DNA of 64,000 nt from positions 1 to 64,000 of the forward strand of contig NZ_FMAD01000012.1 in the NCBI RefSeq assembly GCF_900094595.1, read 5' to 3'. This document shows positions 43,156 through 52,157 of this stretch, piece by piece. A model generated the notes under the pieces. That model saw nothing but the letters and a program-made list of their open reading frames with translations, searched no databases and had not been told where the DNA came from. Position 1 is the first letter of the stretch, and each line of letters starts with the position of its first letter. Position numbers and translations under genes: made by a program. The DNA comes from Cupriavidus alkaliphilus (GTDB lineage: Bacteria > Pseudomonadota > Gammaproteobacteria > Burkholderiales > Burkholderiaceae).

Positions 43156-44325
43156 TCAGATCACTTCCAGCTCGGCGCGCAGCGCACCGGCCGCGCGCAT
43201 CGCTTCCAGGATGGTCTGCAGGTCGGCCGGGGTCGCGCCCAGCGCGTTCAGCCCCTTAACCACGGCCGCCAGCGAAGCGCCCGCCTTGACGATCTGCAGC
43301 GAACCGCCCTGCTGCTTCAAGTCTATCTGCGACACCGGCGCCACCACGGTCTGGCCGCCGCTGAACGGCGCGGGCTGGCTGATCACCGGTTGCGTGTTGA
43401 TCACCACCGACAGATTGCCGTGCGCCACCGCGCAGTCATCCACGGTCACGGCCTGGTTCATCACGATGGAGCCGGTGCGGGCGTTCAGGATCACCTTGGC
43501 CGCGGCCTTCGCCGGCGTGACGTCGATATTCTCGATGCGGGCCAGGAAGCCCACGCGCGCCGCCGGCGATGCCGGCGCGCGCACCTGCACCACGCGGCCG
43601 TCCAGCGCCGCGGCGACGCCACCGCCCATGTTGCGGTTGATGGCTTCGACCACGCGCTCGGCGGTGCCGAAATCCGTATCCTTCAGTTCCAGGTTGAGCA
43701 CGCCGCCATCGGGCTGGAACGGCGCGACCGCGCGCTCGACGATGGCGCCGTTGGCGATGCGCCCCACCGCCAGCTGGTTGATCTGCACCTTGCTGCCGTT
43801 GGCCGACGCGCCCGCGCCGCCCACCAGCATATTGCCCTGCGCAATCGCGTAGACCTGGCCGTCGGCGCCCTTGAGCGGTGTCATCAGCAGCGTGCCGCCG
43901 CGCAGGCTCTTGGCATTGCCCATCGACGACACCACCACGTCGAGCTGGCTGCCGGGCTGCGCGAACGCGGGCAGCGACGCGGTCACCATCACCGCCGCCA
44001 CGTTCTTGAGCTGCATGTTCTTGCCGGCCGGCAGCGTGATCCCCATCTGCGAGAGCATGTTGGTCAGGCTCTGCGTGGTGAACGGCGTCTGCATGGTCTG
44101 GTCGCCGGTGTTGTCCAGCCCCACCACCAGGCCGTAGCCGACCAGCGGGTTCTCGCGCACGCCCTGGAAGGTGGCCAGGTTTTTCAGGCGCTCGGCCTTG
44201 GCACTGGAGGCAAAGGCGCCGAAGGCCACGCCCAGTGCCAGGCTGACCATGGTCAGCCGCAGCAGGCGGGACAGGAAACGAGCGAGCATCTGGGCAGACA
44301 TGGCGCGGTCAGAACGGAGAAACAT
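43156..44325 (-). CDS. flgI: Flagellar P-ring protein
   Basis: Periplasmic P-ring subunit of 389 residues surrounding the rod at the peptidoglycan. A signal sequence (LLRLTMVSLALGVAFGAFASSAKA) is followed by ERLKNLATFQGVRENPLVGYGLVVGLDNTGD and later GASVNGSKVQINQLA-like conserved blocks. The usual start at 44325 overlaps flgH by 17 bases. In-frame ATGs at 44301 and 44289 give shorter signal peptides and are equally possible because no strong Shine-Dalgarno is seen. FlgA, its chaperone, is encoded on the opposite strand. Confidence 0.95.
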   Translation of the reverse strand: MFLRSDRAMSAQMLARFLSRLLRLTMVSLALGVAFGAFASSAKAERLKNLATFQGVRENPLVGYGLVVGLDNTGDQTMQTPFTTQSLTNMLSQMGITLPAGKNMQLKNVAAVMVTASLPAFAQPGSQLDVVVSSMGNAKSLRGGTLLMTPLKGADGQVYAIAQGNMLVGGAGASANGSKVQINQLAVGRIANGAIVERAVAPFQPDGGVLNLELKDTDFGTAERVVEAINRNMGGGVAAALDGRVVQVRAPASPAARVGFLARIENIDVTPAKAAAKVILNARTGSIVMNQAVTVDDCAVAHGNLSVVINTQPVISQPAPFSGGQTVVAPVSQIDLKQQGGSLQIVKAGASLAAVVKGLNALGATPADLQTILEAMRAAGALRAELEVI

Positions 44326-45007
44326 TGAGGAAGAAGCGCTGCAGCCAGCCCATGTTCTGCGCTTCGTCGATCACGCCCTTGGCGGTGTATTCGATGCGCG
44401 CATCGGCGACCTGCGTCGACAGCACGGCGTTGTCGCCGGTGATGGTGCGGGGATTGACCACGCCCGAGAAGCGGATGAACTCGGCGCCCTGGTTGATGGC
44501 CATCTGCTTTTCGCCGGAGACCACCAGGTTGCCGTTGGCCAGCACTTCCAGCACGGTCACGGTGATGGTGCCGTTGAAGGTGTTGGCGGCGCTGGCGCCG
44601 CCGCTGGCCTTCATGGTGTTGGCACCGTTGATGTTGGCGTTCTGGCTGGTGCCGAACAGCCCGCCCAGCGCGCGCGGCACCGCGTCGAACGCCAGCGCGG
44701 CGTTGCCGGTGCGGCTGGTATTGGTGCCGGAGTTCTTGCTGGCGTTGACGTTCTCGGTGATCAGGATGGTCAGGATGTCGCCCACGTTGCGCGGGCGGCG
44801 GTCCTCGAACAGCGGATTGCCGGCGTACGAAGACTGGTAGATCGAGCCCGACGCCGGGCCCATCGGGCGCGGCTCGGCGCGCGCCGTGGTCGGCATCTGC
44901 ACCAGCGGCTCGCGCGGCATCAGCGCGCAGCCGCTTGTGGCCAGCATTGCCACGCCGGCCAGGCAAACCAGCGCGCGCGCGCCCAGGCGGGAAAGCAAGG
45001 TGGCCAT
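44309..45007 (-). CDS. flgH: Flagellar L-ring lipoprotein
   Basis: Outer-membrane L-ring subunit. From the ATG at 45007 the product is 232 residues and begins with a lipoprotein signal: MATLLSRLGARALVCLAG, then the lipobox ATSGC with lipidated Cys27. Conserved blocks SIYQSSYAGNPLFEDRRPRNVGDILTI and GEKQMAINQGAEFIRFSGVVNPRTI follow. A longer frame opens at a TTG (45022) overlapping the flgG stop, but the ATG gives the canonical signal. It overlaps flgI by 17 bases. Confidence 0.95.
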   Translation of the reverse strand: MATLLSRLGARALVCLAGVAMLATSGCALMPREPLVQMPTTARAEPRPMGPASGSIYQSSYAGNPLFEDRRPRNVGDILTILITENVNASKNSGTNTSRTGNAALAFDAVPRALGGLFGTSQNANINGANTMKASGGASAANTFNGTITVTVLEVLANGNLVVSGEKQMAINQGAEFIRFSGVVNPRTITGDNAVLSTQVADARIEYTAKGVIDEAQNMGWLQRFFLNVSPF

Positions 45008-45018
45008 GTTCACACCAA

Positions 45019-45804
45019 TCAACCCAGTTGCGACAGGCGCTGCAGCATCTGGTCGGATGCCTGCACCGCCTTGCTGTTGATCTCGTACGCGCGCTGCGTC
45101 TGGATCATGCTGACCAGTTCCTCGACCACGTTCACGTTGGACGCCTCGACATAATTCTGCTGCACCACGCCCGCGCCGTTCAGGCCCGGCACGGTGGTGT
45201 TGGGCGCGCCCGAGGCGTCGGTCTGCACATACAGGTTCTCGCCCATGCTTTCCAGGCCGGCCGGGTTCATGAAGGTGGCCAGCTGCAGCTGCCCCACCTG
45301 CACGTTGGCGCTGGAGCCCGGCTGCGTCACCGACACCGTGCCGTCGCGCCCGACGGTCATCGTCAGCGTGTTGGCGGGGATGGTGATGGCGGGCTGGATC
45401 ACGAAGCCGCTGGAAGTCACCAGCTGGCCGTTCTGGTCCACCTGGAACGAGCCGTCGCGGGTATAGGCGGTGGTGCCGTCGGGCAGCGCCACCTGGAAGA
45501 AGCCCTGGCCCAGGATGGCCACGTCCTTGGCATTGCCGGTCTGCTGCGGGTTGCCTTGGGTGTGGATGCGCTCGGTTGCCACCGGACGCACGCCGGTGCC
45601 CAGCTGCATGCCGGAGGGCAGCGTGGTCTGGTCCGACGACAGCGCGCCGGGCTGGCGGATGGTCTGGTACATCAGTTCCTCGAACACCGCGCGGCCGCGC
45701 TTGAAGCCGTTGGTCGACACGTTGGCCAGGTTGTTCGAGATTACGTCCATCTGCGTCTGCTGCGCATCGAGGCCGGTCTTGGCAATCCAGAGAGAGCGGA
45801 TCAT
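45019..45804 (-). CDS. flgG: Flagellar distal rod protein
   Basis: Distal rod subunit of 261 residues. The N-terminus MIRSLWIAKTGLDAQQTQMDVISNNLANVSTNGFKR and C-terminus EELVSMIQTQRAYEINSKAVQASDQMLQRLSQL are the rod/hook coiled-coil ends. TGVRPVATERIHTQGNPQQTG is the FlgG-specific region. It forms the drive-shaft end next to the hook. It follows flgF by 61 bases and precedes flgH by 11. Confidence 0.97.
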   Translation of the reverse strand: MIRSLWIAKTGLDAQQTQMDVISNNLANVSTNGFKRGRAVFEELMYQTIRQPGALSSDQTTLPSGMQLGTGVRPVATERIHTQGNPQQTGNAKDVAILGQGFFQVALPDGTTAYTRDGSFQVDQNGQLVTSSGFVIQPAITIPANTLTMTVGRDGTVSVTQPGSSANVQVGQLQLATFMNPAGLESMGENLYVQTDASGAPNTTVPGLNGAGVVQQNYVEASNVNVVEELVSMIQTQRAYEINSKAVQASDQMLQRLSQLG

Positions 45805-45865
45805 GTGGGTCCTTGGTGGGTGCTGGGGGCCGGCACGGCGATGCCGCGCCGGCCGGTCATTCGGT

Positions 45866-46609
45866 TCAGTTGGTCGAGAGCAGCTGGTTGGCGCGCTGCT
45901 CGTTGCCGTCGGCGCCCTGGATCATCTTCATCTGCATCTCGAAGCGACGCGCATTGGCAATCATCTCGACCATGGCTTCGGTCGGGTTGACGTTGCTGCC
46001 CTCGAGCGCGCCCGAAATCACGCGCACGGTGGGATCGGCCTCGAGCGGCTGCGCGCCGGGGCGCAGGCGGAACAGGCCGTCATCGCCGCGGGCGATGGCG
46101 TCGTTGGGCGGATTGACCACGCGCAGCCGGCCCACCTGCGCCAGGCCGGCCGAGGCTTCGCCCGGGCCGCGCGCGGTGATGGTGCCGTCGGTGCCGATGC
46201 TCACCTGCGAGCCCGGTGGCACCGCCAGCGGACCGCCGTCGCCCATCACCGGCAGCCCGGAGATGGTCTGCACCTGGCCGTCCTGCGCCACCTGCAGCGC
46301 GCCGGCGCGGGTGTAGGCCTCGGTGCCGTCGGGCGCCTGCACCACCAGCCAGCCATTGCCCTGCAGCGCCACGTCCAGCGTGCGGCCGGTGTAGGTCAGC
46401 GGGCCGGCGCGCATGTCGGCACCCGGCGTGGAGGCCAGCGTGAAGGCACGCGTGCCGGCCTCCGCCCCGACCACCGGCACCGCGCGGTACAGGTTGACCT
46501 GGGCGCGGAAAGCCGGCGTCGAGACGTTGGCGAGGTTGTTCGATACCGCCGCTTGCTGGTCGAGTATCTGCTTGGCGCCCGACAGGGCGGTGTAGATCAT
46601 GCGGTCCAT
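45866..46609 (-). CDS. flgF: Flagellar proximal rod protein FlgF
   Basis: Rod subunit of 247 residues with the N-terminal segment MDRMIYTALSGAKQILDQQAAVSNNLANVST and the C-terminal ANARRFEMQMKMIQGADGNEQRANQLL. The NG(W)LVVQAPDGTEAYTRAG block is shared with FlgG and FlgE. It forms part of the rod between FlgB/C and FlgG, and lies 26 bases after flgE. Confidence 0.96.
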   Translation of the reverse strand: MDRMIYTALSGAKQILDQQAAVSNNLANVSTPAFRAQVNLYRAVPVVGAEAGTRAFTLASTPGADMRAGPLTYTGRTLDVALQGNGWLVVQAPDGTEAYTRAGALQVAQDGQVQTISGLPVMGDGGPLAVPPGSQVSIGTDGTITARGPGEASAGLAQVGRLRVVNPPNDAIARGDDGLFRLRPGAQPLEADPTVRVISGALEGSNVNPTEAMVEMIANARRFEMQMKMIQGADGNEQRANQLLSTN

Positions 46610-46635
46610 GGCGGCGGCTCAGCTCAGCGTGGCGG

Positions 46636-47862
46636 TCACAGGTTGACCAGGGTCTGCATGACCGTGTCCTGCGCCTTGATGGTCTGCGCGTTGGCCTGGT
46701 AGTTGCGCTGGGCCACGATCAGGTTCACCAGCTGGCCGGACAGGTCCACGTTGGAGGCTTCCACCGCGTTGGAGCGTAGCGTGCCCATGCTGCCGCCGGC
46801 CACGCCGACCAGCGGCTGGCCCGATGCGCCGGTGGCCGACCACACGTTGTCGCCTTCCGGCTTCAGGCCTTCGACGTTGCCGAACGCGGCCATCACGATC
46901 TGGCCCAGCGGCTTGGTCTGCTCGTTGGAATAGCTGCCGACGATGGTGCCGTCGCCGTTGACCGAGAAGCCCAGCAGGCTGCCCGAGGTGTAGCCGTTCT
47001 GGCTGAGCTGCTTGACGTCGTTGTCGGCACCGAACTGGGTGGTGCCGGTCAGGTCCAGGCGCATGGCCATGGCCTGGGCGCCGTTGGCCGCCGGCTGGGT
47101 CAGCGTGACCGCGCCCGCGCCGGGTGCCTGCAGCGCGCCGGCGTTGTCGAACGACAGCGTGACCGGTGCACCGCCGACCGCGTTGCCGTTGACGTCGGTC
47201 ACGTACATCTGCCAGTCAGTGCCGCCCGGCACGGTCGGCGCCGCGCCCGACTTGGCGAAGTACGCCATCAGCTGCTGCTTGTTGCCCAGCGAGTCATAGA
47301 CGTTGATCGCCGTGCTGTAGTTGAACATGTTGCTGGTCGGCGGCACGCCGGGCGCGCTGGCAAACGCCTGCGTCGGCACGGTGGCGCGCGAATCCAGCTG
47401 GAACTTGGCGGTGATGTTGCTGGTAGCGCGCGGCTCCATCTGCGCGTTGCTGATCACCAGCGGCTGCGGCTGCACGCCGGCGCCGCCGGCGACGCCGGCC
47501 GGATAGCCCGTCACCTGCAGGCCCTGCATGTTGGTGATGCGGCCGTCTTCCTGGCGCTGGAACTGGCCGTTGCGCGAGTAGTAGACCGCGCCTTCTGGGC
47601 TGGTCATGCGGAAGAAGCCGTTGCCGTTGGTGATGGCCACGTCCAGGGACCGGCCCGAGGCCTCGATATTGCCCTGGTTGAACGACTGCACCACCGAGTT
47701 CACGCGCACGCCCAGGCCGATCTTGGTGCCGGCGTAGACGTCGGCGAACTGCGCGGCCGATTGCTTGTAGCCAACCGTGTTGGCGTTGGCGATGTTGTTG
47801 CCGATCACGTCCAGGTTGGACGCGGCGGCGTTCAGGCCGCTTACCCCTTGACCGAAACCCAT
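46636..47862 (-). CDS. flgE: Flagellar hook protein
   Basis: Hook monomer of 408 residues, the universal joint between rod and filament. The N-terminus MGFGQGVSGLNAAASNLDVIGNNIANANTVGYKQ and C-terminal EASNVDLSGQLVNLIVAQRNYQANAQTIKAQDTVM are conserved ends, with FRMTSPEGAVYYSRNGQF and the D1/D2 domains between. It lies 76 bases after the hook-cap gene flgD, which is required for its polymerisation. Confidence 0.97.
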   Translation of the reverse strand: MGFGQGVSGLNAAASNLDVIGNNIANANTVGYKQSAAQFADVYAGTKIGLGVRVNSVVQSFNQGNIEASGRSLDVAITNGNGFFRMTSPEGAVYYSRNGQFQRQEDGRITNMQGLQVTGYPAGVAGGAGVQPQPLVISNAQMEPRATSNITAKFQLDSRATVPTQAFASAPGVPPTSNMFNYSTAINVYDSLGNKQQLMAYFAKSGAAPTVPGGTDWQMYVTDVNGNAVGGAPVTLSFDNAGALQAPGAGAVTLTQPAANGAQAMAMRLDLTGTTQFGADNDVKQLSQNGYTSGSLLGFSVNGDGTIVGSYSNEQTKPLGQIVMAAFGNVEGLKPEGDNVWSATGASGQPLVGVAGGSMGTLRSNAVEASNVDLSGQLVNLIVAQRNYQANAQTIKAQDTVMQTLVNL

Positions 47863-47938
47863 GATTGCTTCCTTTTGACTAGGCTATGGTTGAAGCCGGC
47901 TTGCGCCCGCGCGCTGCCGGCACCTGCGTATCTGCGTA

Positions 47939-48604
47939 TTAAAGAATGCGGCGCACGTCGTCGACGTTGGCGGTCTGGCCGTCGCCCAGGTCCACCAGCA
48001 CGCCGGTGGCATCGCCGCTGATGCTCTCGACCTTGCCGTACACCAGCGCCACCGGCTGCACCGAGGTGCCGTTGGCGGTGGCGGTCACCTTGAAGGTGTA
48101 GTCGCCGTCGGCCACGGCCACGCCGGCGTTGTTCTTGCCGTCCCACGCGATGTTGTGCACGCCCGCGGTCTGGCCCTTCATGTCGATGGTGCGCACCACG
48201 TTGCCGTCCTTGTCGAGCACGTCGACGGTGACCGCATCCGCGGTCGACGGCAGGTCCACGCCGATCTTGCCCGGCACGCCGCCTTCCACCGATACCTGCT
48301 TGCCCGGCACCATCACGGTACGGCCGATCAGCGCGGCCGAGTCCATGGCGCGGCTGGCGCTGACCTGCGACAGCAGCTGCGACAGCGTCGCGTTCATGGT
48401 CTGCATGCCGCTGACCGTGCTGATCTGCGCCAGCTGCGAGGTCAGCTGCGCGTTGTCCATCGGGTTGAGCGGATCCTGGTTGTTCATCTGCGTGACGAGC
48501 ATGGTCAGGAAGTTGTTCTGCAGCTCGGACGCGCTGGCGCTGCCGCTCTTGAGCGCATCGTTGATGCCTTGCGTGTTGCTGCCTACCGGTGGGGTGGTGG
48601 TCAT
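47939..48604 (-). CDS. flgD: Flagellar hook-capping protein
   Basis: Scaffold of 221 residues that caps the growing hook and is later lost. The conserved N-terminal block ELQNNFLTMLVTQMNNQDPLNPMDNAQLTSQLAQIST is present, followed by the FLG_D Ig-like domain with GQTAGVHNIAWDGKNNAGVAVADGDYTF. It lies between flgC and flgE, the standard order. Confidence 0.96.
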   Translation of the reverse strand: MTTTPPVGSNTQGINDALKSGSASASELQNNFLTMLVTQMNNQDPLNPMDNAQLTSQLAQISTVSGMQTMNATLSQLLSQVSASRAMDSAALIGRTVMVPGKQVSVEGGVPGKIGVDLPSTADAVTVDVLDKDGNVVRTIDMKGQTAGVHNIAWDGKNNAGVAVADGDYTFKVTATANGTSVQPVALVYGKVESISGDATGVLVDLGDGQTANVDDVRRIL

Positions 48605-48662
48605 GTCAGTTGGTTGTGTGCGAGGTGCGGATGGAGCCGTTGCCGTGACGGGCCGGTGCGTC

Positions 48663-49070
48663 TTACTGGCCGATCGTCAGCGTCTTGAGCATCATGTTCT
48701 TGGCGGTGTTGAGCACTTCCACGTTGGCCTGGTACGAGCGCGAGGCAGAGATCATGTTGACCATCTCCTCCACCGGGTTGACGTTGGGCATCACCACATA
48801 GCCCTGCGCATTGGCCATCGGATGCGTGGGGTTGTGCACCATGCGCGGGGGCGACGGATCCTCGCTCACGCCCTGCACCTGCACGCCGCCGATATCGGTC
48901 TGGCCCGGCGTGGGCGCCATGCCGAACACCACCTGCTTGGCGCGGTAGGCCTGCCCGTCGGGGCTGACCACGCTGTCGGCGTTGGCCAGGTTGGACGCGG
49001 TCACGTTCATGCGCTGCGACTGCGCGGCCATGGCCGAGCCCGCGACGTCGAAGATGTTCATTGCCGGCAT
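48663..49070 (-). CDS. flgC: Flagellar proximal rod protein FlgC
   Basis: Rod protein of 135 residues. MNIFDVAGSAMAAQSQRMNVTASNLANADSV and the C-terminus NPVEEMVNMISASRSYQANVEVLNTAKNMMLKTLTIGQ are those of FlgC. An alternative start at the internal ATG (MNIFDV, three codons later) matches most homologues and cannot be excluded. It lies 15 bases after flgB. Confidence 0.96.
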   Translation of the reverse strand: MPAMNIFDVAGSAMAAQSQRMNVTASNLANADSVVSPDGQAYRAKQVVFGMAPTPGQTDIGGVQVQGVSEDPSPPRMVHNPTHPMANAQGYVVMPNVNPVEEMVNMISASRSYQANVEVLNTAKNMMLKTLTIGQ

Positions 49071-49085
49071 GGGTTCGCTCCGCCG

Positions 49086-49493
49086 TTACTGCTGGATCGC
49101 GGCCAGCATGGTCTTGATCTTGGAATTCATCACCGTCAGGCCGGATTCGAAATGCACGGCGTTGTCGGCAAAGGCCACGCGTTCGGTGTCCATTTCCACG
49201 GTGTTGCCGTCCACGCTGGACTGCAGCGGGATGCGGTAGGCCAGGTCGAATTCCTCGCGCCCTGGCGCCTGCGCGGGCAGGTGGCGCACCGAGGTGGTCG
49301 ACAGCGACACGCCCTCGTTGCGGTGGCCGCGCTCCACGGTCTGCGCCAGCGTGCTGGAGAAATCAAAGTCGCGCGCCTTGTAGCCGGGCGTGTCCGCGTG
49401 CGCGATGTTCGAGGCAATCACCGACTGCCGCTGGTTGCGCAGGCTCAGCGCTTCCTGCTGGAAACGTAGCGCCGCATCAAGTCTGTCAATCAT
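49086..49493 (-). CDS. flgB: Flagellar proximal rod protein FlgB
   Basis: Rod protein of 135 residues, first gene of the flgBCDEFGHIJ run. It has LDAALRFQQEALSLRNQRQSVIASNIAHADTPGYKARDFDF, the shared rod/hook N-terminus, and the C-terminal FESGLTVMNSKIKTMLAAIQ. It is divergent from flgA across 234 bp. That gap should hold the class II (FlhDC-dependent) promoters; a TACAAT at 49647-49652 could be a -10 for the flgA side. Confidence 0.96.
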   Translation of the reverse strand: MIDRLDAALRFQQEALSLRNQRQSVIASNIAHADTPGYKARDFDFSSTLAQTVERGHRNEGVSLSTTSVRHLPAQAPGREEFDLAYRIPLQSSVDGNTVEMDTERVAFADNAVHFESGLTVMNSKIKTMLAAIQQ

Positions 49494-49727
49494 CTGGCAT
49501 CTCCCCTGCTGGGCCAGCGCTCCCGCAATCGGAGCGCACGTAGCTTCTTCAGGGTTGGCATCTTAGGCGGGGAGCTGTCACGCCAATCGGATGAATAAGG
49601 ACGGGAAATCCGCGCATTTCGGCCCGCCCGCGCGCGGGGCGCTGCCTACAATGGGCCCCGATGACAGATGTATACGGCGCGCGCAGCCAGTCACGGGGCC
49701 GCGCGCCGTCCTTGCCGGGAAGTCCAG

Positions 49728-50519
49728 ATGACACAGCATTGCCGCAACGCGCGCCGCCTGGCGCAAGCCGCTCTTGGCGCTTGCCTGCTGGGCGCTTGCC
49801 TGTTTGGCCGCGCCGGCGCCGCGCCGGCGCAGATCACGCCGGTAGCCATGCAGGCGCCGGCCGCGCACGGTGCCGGCACCCCCGCCCACGCCGCGGCCAA
49901 CCCCTTTACCGAAGACCCCGCGCGCATGGCGGTCGAACGCTTCCTGCAGCAGCAGACCGCCGGGCTGCCGGGCAAGGTCAGCGTGCAGGTAGCGCCGCCG
50001 TCAGGCGGGCGGGCGCCCGAATGCATCGCGCCCGATCCCTTCCTGCCCGCCGGCGCTTCGCCGTGGGGGCGCGTTTCGGTAGGCGTGCGCTGCGGTGGCG
50101 AGCGGCCCTGGGTGCGCTATATGCAGGCGCGCGTGTCGGTGCTGACCGACTATTACGTGGCCGCGCGCGCGCTCGGCGCGGGCGAGCCGGTCGGCCAGGC
50201 CGATATTGAAGTCCGCCAGGGCGACCTGGGCGCGCTGCCGCGCGCGGTGATCACCGACCCGGCGCAGCTTGCCGGGGCCGTCACCGCCAACCGGATCGCC
50301 GCCGGCTCGCCGCTGCGCACCGACCTGCTGCGCAAGGCCATCGCCGTGCGCCAGGGGCAGACCGTCACCGTGGCGGTCGAGGGCGATGCCTTCCAGATCA
50401 CCAGCGAAGGCAAGGTGCTGGCCGACGCCGCCACCGGCAATACCGTGCAGGTCCGGCTGCGCAACGGCCAGGTGGTCAATGGCCTGGTCCGCAGCGGCGA
50501 CACCGTCGTGCTGCAATGA
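49728..50519 (+). CDS. flgA: Flagellar P-ring assembly chaperone
   Basis: Periplasmic chaperone for FlgI, 263 residues from the ATG at 49728. A signal peptide (ARRLAQAALGACLLGACLFGRAGA) is followed by an N-terminal domain (ARMAVERFLQQQTAGLPGKVSVQV). The C-terminal SAF domain has VAARALGAGEPVGQADIEVRQGDL and ends GQVVNGLVRSGDTVVL. The frame is open upstream to 49668, but the chosen start places the signal correctly and follows a GGGAAG. It heads the flgAMN unit opposite the rod-hook operon. Confidence 0.94.
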   Translation: MTQHCRNARRLAQAALGACLLGACLFGRAGAAPAQITPVAMQAPAAHGAGTPAHAAANPFTEDPARMAVERFLQQQTAGLPGKVSVQVAPPSGGRAPECIAPDPFLPAGASPWGRVSVGVRCGGERPWVRYMQARVSVLTDYYVAARALGAGEPVGQADIEVRQGDLGALPRAVITDPAQLAGAVTANRIAAGSPLRTDLLRKAIAVRQGQTVTVAVEGDAFQITSEGKVLADAATGNTVQVRLRNGQVVNGLVRSGDTVVLQ

Positions 50520-50682
50520 CAATGCGCCAAGTGCTGTAACCGTGGCTGAGATGACTGGAATTCCGGGGCCAGCGGCGTGCGAAAATGCCGCCGCAGCCGC
50601 CGTGCAGCGAATCCGGGCCAGGCGCCCTAAAGAATTCGCCGGCGCGTCCGTAATGCCATAGGAAACCAGCAAGGATCGCCCC

Positions 50683-51003
50683 GTGAAGATCAACCACTCC
50701 ACCTCGTCCCGGCCCGCCGACGCCGCCGCAGCCGACGCCGCCCGGCCCCAGGCCGCCCCGGCCGCCGCCGCCGACGCCACTGATGCCGCGCCGTCCGCCG
50801 GCCTGAGCGTCAGCCCGCTGGCCGCGCAGGTGCGCGACATCAGCGCCCGCCTGGCCCAGCCGGCTGACGACGATATCGATACCGCCAAGGTCGAAGAGAT
50901 CCGCCAGGCCATCGCCGAAGGCCGGATCAAGATCGACCCGGGCAAGATTGCCGATGGCCTGCTCGCCACCCTGCGCGAGCTCGGCCAGGCCGACGCCAAA
51001 TAG
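50683..51003 (+). CDS. flgM: Anti-sigma-28 factor
   Basis: Protein of 106 residues starting at GTG 50683 (MKINHSTSSRP). The long Ala/Asp-rich middle region is disordered and low in complexity. The conserved C-terminal part DTAKVEEIRQAIAEGRIKIDPGKIADGLLATLRELG binds FliA. FlgM holds FliA inactive until it is exported through the finished hook-basal body, so it links assembly to late transcription. A TAAA-N15-CCGTAA-like sequence at 50628-50654 is a weak sigma-28 promoter candidate. Spacing to flgN is five bases. Confidence 0.93.
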   Translation: MKINHSTSSRPADAAAADAARPQAAPAAAADATDAAPSAGLSVSPLAAQVRDISARLAQPADDDIDTAKVEEIRQAIAEGRIKIDPGKIADGLLATLRELGQADAK

Positions 51004-51008
51004 CCACC

Positions 51009-51470
51009 ATGAGCCAGAGCCTGATCCAGTCCCTGCAGCGCGAAACCGAAGGCATCCAGGCCTTCGGCCAACTCCTCGCCGAAGAGCGCGACGCCCTCAA
51101 GCGGGGCGACTTCCAGTCCCTGAGCGGGCTGCTGACGCGCAAGGTAGAACTGGGCCAGGCCCTGTCCCGCCAGCTCAAGACCCGCGAAGCCCAGATGGGC
51201 GCGCTGGGCCTGCGCGCGGGCCCCGACGGCCAGCTGCTCGGCCGCCAGGTCGAACCGGCGGTGGCCGATGCCTGGCGCGGGCTGATCTTTGCGGCCCGCA
51301 CCGCGCGTGACGCCAATGCGCTCAACGGGGCGGTTGTGGACGCCCATCTCGACTTCACCCGTGAAGCCATCCAGGCGCTGCGCCAGCATAGTGGCGGGGA
51401 TGCGGGGTTGTATGGGAAGGATGGGAAGGCGGCGGCTGGGGTGGGTGGGGTTAGTTTGGCGGCTGGTTAA
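51009..51470 (+). CDS. flgN: Flagellar export chaperone for FlgK/FlgL
   Basis: Cytosolic helical chaperone of 153 residues. The coiled-coil body SLIQSLQRETEGIQAFGQLLAEERDALKRGDF followed by LLTRKVELGQALSRQLKTREAQM is characteristic. It keeps the junction proteins export-competent. The last 35 residues are Gly/Ala rich and probably disordered. The stop lies at the edge of the repeat array. Confidence 0.92.
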   Translation: MSQSLIQSLQRETEGIQAFGQLLAEERDALKRGDFQSLSGLLTRKVELGQALSRQLKTREAQMGALGLRAGPDGQLLGRQVEPAVADAWRGLIFAARTARDANALNGAVVDAHLDFTREAIQALRQHSGGDAGLYGKDGKAAAGVGGVSLAAG

Positions 51471-51491
51471 GATTCCGCCGCTATGCGCCTT

Positions 51492-52124
51492 CTACAGTGG
51501 CAATGGCGGGAGCCTTCACTTCGTTGATGCTGCCGCCCTGACCCCAACCCTTTCCCGCAGCGGGAGAGGGAGTACGCAATCTGAAATGGGAAAGCCCGAG
51601 GCAATAATATCGCTGCGGGTTTTCTCCCCTCTCCCGCTTGCGGGAGAGGGGCGGGGGTGAGGGCCGGCGCGTGCAATAGCGACAGCCTTCACTTCGTCGA
51701 CGCTCCCGCCCTCACCCCAACCCTCTCCCGCAAGCGGGAGAGGGAGTACACAAGCGGGAATGGGGAAGCCCCGAGGCGTTGATGCTGCTGCGGGCTTTCT
51801 CCCCTCTCCCGCTTGCGGGAGAGGGGCCGGGGGAGAGGGCCAGCGGTGGCAATAGCGATGGCCTTCACTTCGTCGATACTCCCGCCCTCACCCCAACCCT
51901 CTCCCGCAAGCGGGAGAGGGAGTACACAAGTGGAAATTTGGAAGGCTCGAGGCAATGATGCCGCTGCGGGTTTTCTCCCCTCTCCCGCTTGCGGGAGAGG
52001 GGCGGGGGTGAGGGCCAGCGGTGGCAATCGCGACGGCCTTCACTTCGTTGATATTCCCGCCCTCACCCCAACCCTCTCCCGCAAGCGGGAGAGGGAGTAC
52101 ACAAGCGGGAATTGGAAGGCTCGA
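51492..52124. repeat. Tandem array of a 175-bp REP/BIME-like unit (about 3.5 copies)
   Basis: CCTTCACTTCG recurs at 51511, 51686, 51862 and 52037, a period of 175-176 bp. Each full unit has the palindrome CTCTCCCGCAAGCGGGAGAG and, about 60 bp on, its exact inverse CTCTCCCGCTTGCGGGAGAG (for example 51723-51742 and 51804-51823), so REP-like hairpins alternate in orientation. The last unit has only the first palindrome; in the first unit that palindrome is decayed. The array fills the convergent gap between flgN and flhE, where its stable hairpins would stop or protect transcripts. No coding capacity is evident. Confidence 0.93.
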
Positions 52125-52157
52125 TTGAAAGTCGCGTGTGCCCGACGCGGCAAGGCC

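Noticed and set aside
50628..50654. Sigma-28 promoter before flgM
   Set aside because: TAAA is present with correct spacing but the -10 matches GCCGATAA at only about half the positions; mentioned under flgM but not called.
51492..52124. The repeat array as a CRISPR array
   Set aside because: Unit length 175 bp, no 20-40 bp repeats with unique spacers, and no cas genes; the between-palindrome sequences are themselves repeated.
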